Source of the DNA: Ulota crispa
Lineage: Eukaryota > Streptophyta > Bryopsida > Orthotrichales > Orthotrichaceae
DNA length: 64,000 nucleotides
NCBI GenBank assembly: GCA_963920765.1
Contig: OY987244.1
Span: 23,168,358-23,232,357, forward strand
Direction of reading: 5' to 3'
Each line of letters begins with the position of its first letter. Position 1 is the stretch's first letter. The translations under genes and the position numbers were made by a program. Of this stretch, positions 23,698 to 33,156 are shown piece by piece. The notes below the pieces were generated by a model. That model was not told the origin of the DNA, ran no database searches, and saw only the letters and a list, made by a program, of their open reading frames with translations.

Positions 23698-24132
23698 TAA
23701 GGTAGCGACACCCCTCTCCGTGAGTGTCCCATTGGTGTTGCTTATGCGCCATATTTGTGTCAATGAATGACAAATACAAAAAAATTGGTTATGAGTGACA
23801 AAGTGATGGTTTCGGGTGACTTGGCATGACAATTTTGAATTCCCTATTGCATTATTTAAGGACTCCTCACATTAGTACTATGAGTGTATGAGCACACTAA
23901 AGACTCCAGTAAGCAACTTTTTTTTAGCATCTCCTACACAAGACTATACATTTTCAGTGATTTTGAACTTTGAAAAATCTTTGTGAACAAATGCTTACAG
24001 ATGGAACTTTTAAATTGATGCCAATATTTTTGATTTCCTCTTCCTAACTTGACAATAATTTTTTCAAAGTTCATCAATTGATTATCCTACTCCAAAATCC
24101 TCAGTTTCATGCTTATGGGTGTTGCTACCTTA
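23698..24132. mobile_element. MITE, TAAGGTAGCGAC subfamily, copy 2 (unit 3)
   Basis: Same element at the equivalent position of unit 3. It is about 100 bp longer owing to an extra segment after GTGACAAAGTG (about 23801-23905). The identical position shows it was copied with the unit rather than inserted twice. Confidence 0.8.
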
Positions 24133-24750
24133 ATGAAATTTAGTGTTATCATTTGCCCTATAATGTAACTTAATTCTAGTCCTCATTTAGTTGAAAATTT
24201 GTGTTTTTGTTGAATAATATTGTAGTATTCCACCATGAGCAAGGATAGGTGCTTTGGAATGCGTTTTTTCTGTCCTTTTCAAGGTTGGGGTCACTTAAGT
24301 CATATCACATGTCCTAAAGTGAGGTGAGAAGTAATGAGCTAAAAGTAGTTTGGCTATTGGTGGAATTGCATACATTTAGATATTGGCCATGAGCCTAGAA
24401 CACATTTTGACTCCCAAATTTCACAGTAATTTGAGGTTTACACAATTTTGCAATCTCAATACTTCTTTACTTCCTATATAGGAAAAAAAAAAAAAAAAAC
24501 TGCCTCAAAATCTTTGAAGGTTGTTGCAAAATTGCTTAAGTTATTGGGTATGGGAGCTTCCACCTTATCAAGGTCTTTTGATTTCTAGTGGAAGATTGGT
24601 TCGCAATTAATATTCATGTTGGCATTTAATGTTTAATAACATTCAAAAAATTTGTTGACATTTTAGAGTTACAGTGACTATGTAATTAGTGTTGTCAGCA
24701 CTAAAAATCATTGTTAGTGTAGTGGGTTTCGGAAGGTACATTCCATGGTA

Positions 24751-25079
24751 TAAGGTAGACGGCTCATAAACCGTGCACCGTCTTAAACCGTACACCTTCT
24801 TAAATGTACCTTGCACATACATGTTGTTTTTTATAGTTTTCAATAATGTACAAGCAGTGTACATTTAAGAAGGTGCACGGTTTTAGAGCCCTATGACTTT
24901 CCACTTCAAAATTTCATAACTAATTTTACAAAGCTCCAGAAAATATGAAACAAGTTGGGTTAGATGTCAATTTCTCTTATCTTTCAAGCAAAATTTACTT
25001 AAAAATATTTCAAGAAGTTTCACCTCCCCAAAATTCAGTTTCAACCCTTAGATGCCCGGTTCTTGAGCCGTCTACCTTA
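24751..25079. mobile_element. MITE, TAAGGTAGACGGCTCA, full copy ending the triplication
   Basis: TAAGGTAGACGGCTCATAAA at the left and GAGCCGTCTACCTTA at the right, 329 bp. Its inner part contains a second hairpin (AAGGTGTACGG... / TTAAGAAGGTGCACGG). Fragments of its left end lie at the two earlier unit junctions (TAAGGTAGGAAGG at 22819; TAAGGTAGAAGGCTCATAAA at 23563). Confidence 0.8.
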
Positions 25080-25700
25080 GGAGTTTTCCATGCTGACTAG
25101 CAATGTCTACATGATAGTATGAAGTGTTGAGAGTTGAATTCATTCTCTTGATCCATGTCACTTAGCACAGGACCCAAATGACACTCCTGATGAGTGTTAT
25201 CTTCCCTAACATGGTGACAACTCAACAAACACAACGTCATAGACAAACAAGAGTCCCTCTATCTGTCTAGTAAAGTCAAATTTTAAGTTGACTTTTAAAT
25301 AAAGCACTCTCTATTTCTGATCTTGATATATTAATGTTTTGTTTTATTGAAGTATCTCAATTTAATATACACTTATTACCATCTATATTTTGGGTCATAT
25401 TTAAAGTAGGTTTTCAAATTATCTCAATTTGTTAAATATGACCTTCTTAAAAAAATGTTACTCATACTTGACATTTCATGCACAAGATCGGATGTTAGAC
25501 AGATAACACAACAACCAGACCTCAAAATCTGTCCGACAAGAGAACGATGCTCCTGATTTGAATTGATTGAGAGTAGAATTGACTACACAGCCTACGCCCT
25601 AATTTTACGCTTAGAGTTGCAGGTGCATAAGGATGTCCTTGATTGATTTAAGTGACAATTGATTAAACCAGTAAACATAGCGTTCAAATTTTGTTTTGAA
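25080..25700. other. Intergenic DNA, nothing recognised
   Basis: AT-rich spacer between two short elements; no supported frame or repeat. Confidence 0.4.
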
Positions 25701-25952
25701 TGCGTTATTTGTTAAATTGGGAAAAACGTTACATTTTGGGACTTGTGAAGGTTTCAAGTGACCACCTAAAACCACTCATAGGGTTTTTTTTGGTATATGT
25801 GCCCTCACCTGAGAGAAGGAATGTGCAAGGAAAAAATTCTTAGTGGCTTAGATTAAATTTGATACCTTTGTATCTAGTTGAAGGTGACTTTTTGGGTTTA
25901 AGGTGGAGTATAAAATGGTACCTTTGTTTTTCCCAATTTAATGAATAACGCG
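25701..25952 (-). mobile_element. About 250-bp MITE, TTTGTTAAATTGGGAAAAAC termini, copy 2
   Basis: Ends TGCGTTATTTGTTAAATTGG and CCAATTTAATGAATAACGCG. Inverted relative to 13916-14164 (body has TGCCCTCACCTGAGAG and AAAATTCTTAGTGGCT). Confidence 0.8.
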
Positions 25953-26650
25953 TTTTTGAGTTTGCATTCCTCAACATTTCAGTGGTTTTGATGAAGTGTA
26001 AAGCAAGACTAAGAGTACATATTTTTGTTAAACATAGCTAGATTTTAATTAAATGTTGATTTTCACGGGCATTTCAACACTACCTTTGTCTCAATGTAGA
26101 AAGGAAAGTTGGACTCCGTGTTGAATCTAGCATTCTAGTGCGTGAAACAACTATGATCTCCGTTGTCCAAGGCAGACCTCGCTGGCTTGAATCGTTTGCC
26201 AACTGGGCTTTCCTTTAGAACTTGCACCACAAGGCTTCCGACCTTGAACACTCAGGCAGCTTTCACATGCATTCCTATACTAAGGAGGAGGTCCATAAAC
26301 TGACCATTTAACCCTACCTAACTTGTCAATGATAGTAATTGATATTTGGAGGAACATGTCACTCTTTCCTAGAATGCAAATTAAATTAGAACCCAAGTTA
26401 TTTTCTAGCCCTCCTATCTTAACTAGAAGTCTTGATGTGGACTTCTATTTCATGTCATTAAGAGCAAACTTCCATGGTGATATAGAAAAGGAAAAAGAAA
26501 ATCAGAAATGACAAACAAATTTGTAGTGTGAATTTATTTGTTCTTTCTAGATTTTTCATGAAATTTTGCTCTAACTTATTTTTTATTAAAGTATGAGTTT
26601 GTAAACCCATTTAGCAAGCCAAATGAAGTCTAATATGCAGTGTTTCTATG

Positions 26651-26767
26651 CTCCCATCCCATGTCCCCCATGTGCCCATGCCCCATTCCATGTGCCTAGG
26701 CCCCATTCCATGCCTCCCATGTGCCCATGGCCCCCATGTGCCCCCCCTATGTGCCCATGCCCCCATC
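26651..26767. repeat. C-rich minisatellite, CCATGTGCCC words
   Basis: Irregular repeats of CCCATGTGCCCATG and CCCCATTCCATG over about 117 bp, with C-runs of 5-7. Strong strand asymmetry (C and T rich on +). Confidence 0.8.
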
Positions 26768-27032
26768 TTACCGCCGGTGACACCAGTCAATAACTACTGA
26801 ACAGACATGTCGCAGTGCCAGTTTTTTTTTTTATAGATTACAGATTTATTTTTTATTTTTTGCTCTAAAGAAAGTGATTTTTTTTTGTCAAACTTGTGTT
26901 GAAATCTTTGTTTTGAGTGAACAAAATCAACTAGTGCTTATATCACTAGTAGCATGAAGTTTATGAATTGTTTTAGAATAACACAAAGCTTTGTGCAGCC
27001 GTAGTACTTTGTATGTGATGTCCTTATATTAT

Positions 27033-27273
27033 TTAACCCTTAAACAACCAGGCAGCTTTTGCAACTAGTACAATATGAGGCATTTTTCTTGAATATGGAG
27101 TGCATACACACCTTTATTACATTTGAGATCAACAAAGAAGATAGAATATAGATTAATGCTATTTTAGTGAGGTAATCAAGATCCCAAACTAAAAAAAATT
27201 GTTGGTAGCAAATGCCAATTATACAATAGCATACATACTATGTAGTATAGTAGCTCATTCCTTTAAGGGTTAA
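27033..27273. mobile_element. About 230-bp TTAA-class MITE, copy 2
   Basis: TTAACCCTTAAACAACC at the left and CTTTAAGGGTTAA at the right. Body matches 20161-20391 (GTACAATATGAGGCATTTTT, TGAGATCAACAAAGAA). Confidence 0.8.
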
Positions 27274-28566
27274 CCCTGGCTTGTTTATCCATCACTTTAC
27301 ACATGGTGTGGTTTTTTGAGTACAATCTATTATTTTGTTAAATCACTTTTTGATCAATCAACTGCTCATTGAGTGAACTTAGTACTTGCACATCAAAAAA
27401 AATTAAGAGATTTTACATAAAAATGCAAAATCACAACATAATTGCAAACGGAGGCACAATCAAAAGTTATCAACATTGTTGTATCATTTTCTCAACATGA
27501 AATTGTTCAATAAGTGTTGCATTTATGTTGAAGTTTTTATAGTTCCTTGCCTATTGTTGCAACAACAAAAAATGTGACTTCTGCAATACTAAAAATTTGA
27601 AACTGTTGCACATTTGTGACAACAATTTTAGCCACTTGATTGAGTTAAGTCCAAAAATCACATTTAGAACCATCACTTGATGTTGAGTGATTGTGACCAT
27701 AAAAGTTAGCTTTTGTGTCATGTTATTTTGCAACTTCCATGGTACCTTGACTTGGAAGAATCACTTAGTTGCAAGTAGGCAACCAAACATCTTGGTGATT
27801 TGGAAAAGATGAGAATGAAAACAAAGCTTCATTATTACTGTTGGTTGTGGCAAAGTGGTAAATAAATTCAAAAGCAATATTGTGGATGTGCCCCTTTAAA
27901 TGATTGTTTTCAAGTTGTGCCCTTATTTGTAACTTTTTTTAATGATTTTTCCCTTTGTTTTTAGATTCTTTAAATTTTCAATCTTATTATGCTAATTGTT
28001 GATCAACCAACAATTAATAGGAATCTACAAAGCGTTTTTCTATAAAAATATTTATATTGTAATAACCAACTTATTGTTGAAAAACAAAAAACTAAGAAAA
28101 CGCTCAATTTTAGTACATTTGAGCACTCTTATTTGATGAACACTATAAGTTTTTTTAAGTACTTTTGTTTTCTAATGTTTGGAATGGAATATACGAGTAA
28201 TTAAACTATCTACAAAATGTTTGAATATATGCCTTTTTGACTACTTTCCTTCAAGTTCTATAACCGTACCTATAATTGTTGCCCTCAAACTTTTCACCTT
28301 TACCATGATTGTAAAATTGGGTTTCTTTCTTTTCAAATCGTCATTGTTTTTTTTTCCAAGCGTACATGAACATTAAATTTGGAATTCAACTAAATTTTTG
28401 TGAAGAGCAAATCCTCAAAGGCTCATAGCAAGACAACCGTTTGATCATGCACAATAGAACAAATGTTTAACCTAAATTTTGCCTTTTAGATTTCTCGATA
28501 GAATTAAAGTAAGAATAAAATCAAGACACTCATTACTTTTTCACAAAAATGTGTATATCTTTTTAA
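27274..28566. other. Intergenic DNA, nothing recognised
   Basis: AT-rich, several T- and A-runs, no supported gene. Confidence 0.4.
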
Positions 28567-28889
28567 AGAAGATTTCACGGATAGCCCTTAAGATTGCAAT
28601 ATTTGCATAGATACCCCTATTTTTTCAGAAATTGCACAAATATTCTTGGACCATAAATTTTAGGCATTTATTTGTTGTACTTGAACTTCCTTCATGATTA
28701 ATGTTGAAAAAAGAATGTAATGATACAAAAAAGAAGCAACGTGCGTACAAAAGAAGAGGGGAAGTGGCATGCACAATAAAATAAAAGCTTGAAAATTTTG
28801 GTCTAAGGGTATTTGTGCAATTTCTGAAAAAGCAAAGGTATCTATGCAAATATTGCCAACTTCAAGGGTATCCATGAAAATTTCCCTTC
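28567..28889. mobile_element. Long-TIR MITE, copy 2
   Basis: Inverted arms with ATTTCACGGATAGCCCTTAA and AAGGGTATCCATGAAAATTT. Same structure as 18461-18804 in GT92 intron 1; arms include TTTTTCAGAAATTGCACAAA / TTTGTGCAATTTCTGAAAAA. Confidence 0.75.
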
Positions 28890-29099
28890 TTTTTAAATGA
28901 CTAATTTTTTTGCAAGCGTTGTATGGATATAATTGAAATGTGACTTGTAAACTTTATTGTGGGTTGTATCACAGATTGTGTCAAGGAACATGGCACAAGT
29001 TATGTAATTTGATTTGAGTGAATCACAGGGTTACTTCCAAAGTGTGTCATGGATTTTATCATTGGTTATCACTAATTGTGTCATGAATTGGGCCCCCAT

Positions 29100-30042
29100 T
29101 TAACCTTTTAAGGACCACGCAATCATGTTTTGGTCGCTAGGAGTGGTTTTTGGCCTGTAGGTTGAAATCACTCAATAATTTGGAATTTGGTCTTGAAGAA
29201 TGCATGTGATCACAAGAATTTTGCATCCATCTAAAAAAATAACAATGCAATTGGGTACGTGAGCTGATAAAAAATGGTGTTTATACGGCAAGGCTTCAAA
29301 ATACATATCCTTTTTTTTTGTCAAAGATGGATCAAAGCAACAACACAATACATCAAGTATGCAAGAAGAATGTCAAATTTCAATTGCACAATTCTAAAAA
29401 AATTCAAATTGCTTAAGAAATACGCTTGAATTGTTTTCATATACGGTAGTTGTATAATTGTAGTATTTGAAGATCCACTGAAATGTTGTTGTCATTTTGG
29501 CTTTAAAATACGTCATCTTACATTTAAGGCCAATTCTTGATTGTTTTCACCGACCAGATTTTCCAAAACAATTATCAAATTTCTTGTAGAATTATTTTAG
29601 GGTAGCAAAGAAAGTGGGTTTTTTGACCCTTTTCGTCCACTTAGCTACACCTTGTGATTGCTATTTTTGTCTATTTTGTGTGGAACTAGTCTTGTTGGAA
29701 AGGTGGGAAACCCTACTTTTTAGAAATGTAAGGCTCTTCTCAATCAAAACTTGCATGAAGCGGTAACAATCAAAACTTGCATGAAGCGGTAACATTCAAA
29801 ACTAAACAAGAATGAAACACTAGAGATTTTCCGCATACGGCTCACTCAATCATTGTAATATTTCACCTCCAACAACAGATGTAGCTGAAATTTTGGTGTT
29901 TTATAATAAACAAGGTGTCTTTCCCATTTATACGGTTGGATTATTGAAAATGGGTTCATATTTGAGTCAATTCTAAATCTAAGCTTACAACCCCTGTTTT
30001 GAGTGGATTTTGTGAAAATGGGTGTGGTCGTTAAAGGGTTAA
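29100..30042 (+). mobile_element. About 0.92-kb TTAA-class element
   Basis: TTAACCTTTTAAGGACCACG at the left, GGTGTGGTCGTTAAAGGGTT+AA at the right. Very similar to 46714-47628 over its 3' half, so one or both moved fairly recently. Contains a 29-bp local duplication (CAATCAAAACTTGCATGAAG at 29733 and 29767). Confidence 0.85.
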
Positions 30043-31461
30043 TCAAATCTAGACTATGTAAAGCCCAAAACGATGATTGAAGTGCAAGAGACTTATACAA
30101 ACAATGAGAGATTTGTAGTGCTTGGGTGTTGTGTAGTATACATTGAAATATGTGTGTAGAGCATCAAGAGATGTGTGCAAAAAAAAATAGGGAAATGTGT
30201 GCAAAATATCAAGAGATCTATGTCCCTCAATATAGGGAGATCTCCCTATGTTTTTCACTCAGATTCTAGAATTACATGAGTAGTTTAGATTTAGTTTAAT
30301 GTAACATAATTGTAGTACTGACTCTCTTATTCACTATGTCATGAACTCTCATTTGAGTGAATTGGAAGGTTTACTATTTTAAGTGAATCAAAAGGTTGCT
30401 TACCAATTGTGTCATAGATCATGGCACAATACTTATTTGAGTGAATAAGAATGTCACTCACTAGCTATGTTAATGACTATGTCATGAACAATCAAGTCAC
30501 AAAGTGCATTATAAATTGTGTCATTAATTAAGTTAAGGATTGTGTTACTAACTATGTTGTAAGTGACTTAATAAGAAACAAACTCTATGTTTTGAATGTA
30601 TTGAAAAGCTACTTGTGGACTTGTATGTCAAAAGGTCATTAATGTCACTCACTAATCATAAAGAACATCACACTTATCTTCATGATGCAATCACGGATTG
30701 TTCACAAATTGTGTCATGGATTCTAAAATTGATTTTATCATGAAGTGTGTATATGAATGATTAGGTGATTTGAATGGATAAAGAAAAGTCATTCAATGAA
30801 TTTGATTTGCACAAAGTGACATACACCACTCACTATAATGGGCAATATTACATAACATAAAGTTATGTCACATACTTAAATTTGATTTAATCAAAATGTC
30901 ATCATGGGACTTTCATTTAAACAAATTGAAAGGTTACTAAAGGGTTTTCTTTTAAATAAATAAAATATAGTTCATCATAATTGACATAAGAAATTGGCTA
31001 ATTAGTATAAAATGGCTAGTTGTTGGAATGCTTAATGTTGCAACTTTTGCAAGGAGTTTACCTACCCTCATTTAGCTTTGCAACAAACAATCTTAAATTC
31101 AATTTTTTTATAATCTTGTGCACTTTTTGAACAAGAATGAATACTAAATATGTATAATAAATTGTTGGCAGCGCATAGAGCTTGCAAGGCACTTGTTATT
31201 TGAAAAAATGTTATCTTTGCTATAATAGAAGAAACGTCAAAAAACACCTTGATACAAGTATGTTTTCTCTAAACTTTGAAAACCTATAATCTCTATATAT
31301 AATTGAATTGGATGTCAGTCAATTAGGATCGGGCATGATTAGGATTGGAAAGTTATAAATGGAGTAAAGTAAAATCACATATGCTTCACTAGATGTTAAC
31401 AACAGGTCATTGGCAGTTGCACTACAACTTTCTCTCACCCAAAACTTTCTCTCACCAAAAA
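30043..31461. other. Region of degenerate short direct repeats, no gene
   Basis: From about 30300 to 31000 words such as TGTCATGAAC, ATTTGAGTGAAT, AAAGGTTACT and AATTGTGTCAT recur at irregular spacing. The same words occur at 28920-29095, on the other side of the 29100-30042 element, which suggests that element split an older satellite-like region. Confidence 0.5.
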
Positions 31462-31660
31462 GAGGGCACAAGGATAAGGGGGGTGGACATGGGAATAGGG
31501 GGACACTGGGATAGGGGGCACAAGGAAATGGAGGCATAAGGATAGGGGAGCATGGGAATAAGGGGGTGGACATGGGGATAGGGGACACGGGGATATGGGG
31601 GCATAAGGATAGGAGAGCACGGGAATAAAGGGGCACGGAGATAGAGGGTGGGGGGACATA
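31462..31660. repeat. G-rich minisatellite, GGGATAGGGG words
   Basis: About 200 bp of irregular repeats built from GGGGGTGGACATGGG, GGATAGGGGG and GCATAAGGATAGGGGAGCA. The larger unit of about 105 bp appears roughly twice. Many G-runs of 3-6 at short spacing could form G-quadruplexes on the + strand. The proline-rich frames on the - strand are a by-product. Confidence 0.85.
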
Positions 31661-32275
31661 ATCCCGTTGATATGACGGGCTGTATTTACATCTATAAAAG
31701 AATCCCAAGACCCCATTTTGGATGAAAAGTAAAAAGTTTGAGTGCAGTTATGCGTTGCATTCCATGTATGTAAGTTGCACCTTTTACATTTTATTTATTT
31801 AACAGGTTTCACTTTTTACGTTTTCTATTGTTGCACCTTTTACATTTTCCATTTAATCCCTCCGTTGGTACAACAGGTACATAAACTAGTACTAATAGAA
31901 TTAATATTCTTCTTCCCTACACTACTTCAGAAATTATGCCTGACATTTGCATTTAAGAACTAATGTTTTCTATCACGAGTTGTGTGCCCTTCCTCCAACA
32001 TAGCGTGATGAATCTTTTCATGAGTCCAACTTATCTCATGTGCCAGTTGTGGCGAGTCTTTCAAGTGGGCAAGTGTTCTTCGAGAAGACCAGAGTGACGC
32101 CAACCTTCCTCCATTCATCCATTCATTCATCCATGCATCCACCTTCCGTGATGGAACCGCTTCGCAGTATCGATGAATGTCATCCTCCTGCAGACATCAT
32201 CCCCCGGACTGCGGGGGCTCCACGAGGGTGCTCCACTTCCGCGATCGGATTACCGAGTCGCGTTTCACCGTATAA

Positions 32276-32560
32276 TTTCATCCAACTCGGCTATAAAATG
32301 AGCGCAACGATCAACTTCATCCATATATGAACGGCGTCGATATAGCATCGAATGAGAAACTACAGATGGATTTCATCCACATCCGCTCGAGTACGAGCAC
32401 AAATATCAACGCCATCCATTTAATGAACGGAGTTGCTAGAGCATCGAATGAGAAAATATGGATGCATTTCATCCAACTTCTCTAGAAAATGAGTGTCACG
32501 ATGAACTTCATCCTTATATGAACGGCGTCCCTACAGAATCGAATGAGAAACTATGGATGA
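32276..32560. repeat. 95-bp tandem repeat, three copies, upstream of the Rab gene
   Basis: Units start TTTCATCCA at 32276, 32371 and 32467 and end near GAATGAGAAA(C/A)TA. Shared words: TATATGAACGGCGT, GCATCGAATGAGAAA. Period 95-96 bp; units have diverged by point changes. A simple ATTCATCC-type run sits just before (about 32110-32140). Confidence 0.85.
32288..32300 (+). promoter_or_regulatory. TATA-like box candidate for the Rab gene
   Basis: GGCTATAAAATGA lies in the first 95-bp unit. Copy 3 has CTAGAAAATGA at the equivalent place and copy 2 lacks it. It is about 860 bp before the ATG, so a long or spliced leader would be needed. The 32561-33156 interval is CpG-containing and leader-like, with a T-run ending in CAG at 32779. 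Confidence 0.25.
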
Positions 32561-33156
32561 ATGTACGTCGGAGGGGGGGTCTCCTTGGCCTGGCTGGCTC
32601 GCTTGCTCTCCCTTTCTTCCCGAGCTTGGAGCTCCGGTGCCTCTGCTGTCGTGGTGTCCGCGCTTGCTTCGAAAACGCCGTCGATCGCTTGCGAAGCAGA
32701 GATCTTAGGCGTGCCCTTGCTCGACTAAGCTTATGTACGTAATCAGCTCTCTCCTGTTCTATTCTGTATTTTTTTTCAGGTTTCGAATTTGGTAGATGAA
32801 AGCTCTGTTTCCGAGTTTTGGTGTTCGGCGATCTGACGAATCGGAAGTAAGCTTAAGGTGTGAGAAATTTGTTGAGATGCCGTTTCATCGAAATGCGGGA
32901 GTGATCTGATCTACGAGCTTTAGCAGCTGTGAATTGAGCTTCACTGAAACCTAGGTTAAAGTGAAGAGTCTCGGCTGTGAGACGATATTTCTTTGCGCTG
33001 TTGCTTTTCAGTGCGAGGTTTTTGTTATCTGATTCTCAAGAGTTCGTTTTTTTGGAGAACAGAGCTTTGTCGGCACCGGTAAACAAGGAGTGAGACAGAG
33101 AGACAGCGTGGAGATAGGGTCAAGTTGGATCTTGTGAAGGGCTGCAACTAGCCGTC

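Larger units (their letters stand above)
22252..24750 (+). repeat. Tandem triplication of the GT92 gene's 3' end
   Basis: Unit 1 (22252-22830) is the true end of exon 3 plus 3' flank. Unit 2 (22831-23591) and unit 3 (23592-24750) repeat the last coding stretch (ATCAAGCTTGCCTTGGCTCA+AGCC...), stop codon and 3' flank, including TTTGATTTC(C/T)(G/A)GTGGA and TTTTAGAGTTACAGT. The repeated coding parts stay open to a TAA stop: unit 2 reads HMKRDETIKLALAQAKLLPL+KQKV...RYR, unit 3 EKIKLALAQAKLLPLKRTV...RYW. Units 2 and 3 share an inserted MITE that unit 1 lacks; unit 1 has a different insertion (22469-22636). Confidence 0.88.

Noticed and set aside
31319-31716. Proline-rich open frames on the - strand
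   Set aside because: They are by-products of the G-rich minisatellite; low-complexity translation, no start or splice support.
32040-32742. Open frames around the 95-bp repeats taken as genes
   Set aside because: Composition follows simple CATTCATC and tandem repeats; the region is better explained as Rab promoter and leader.
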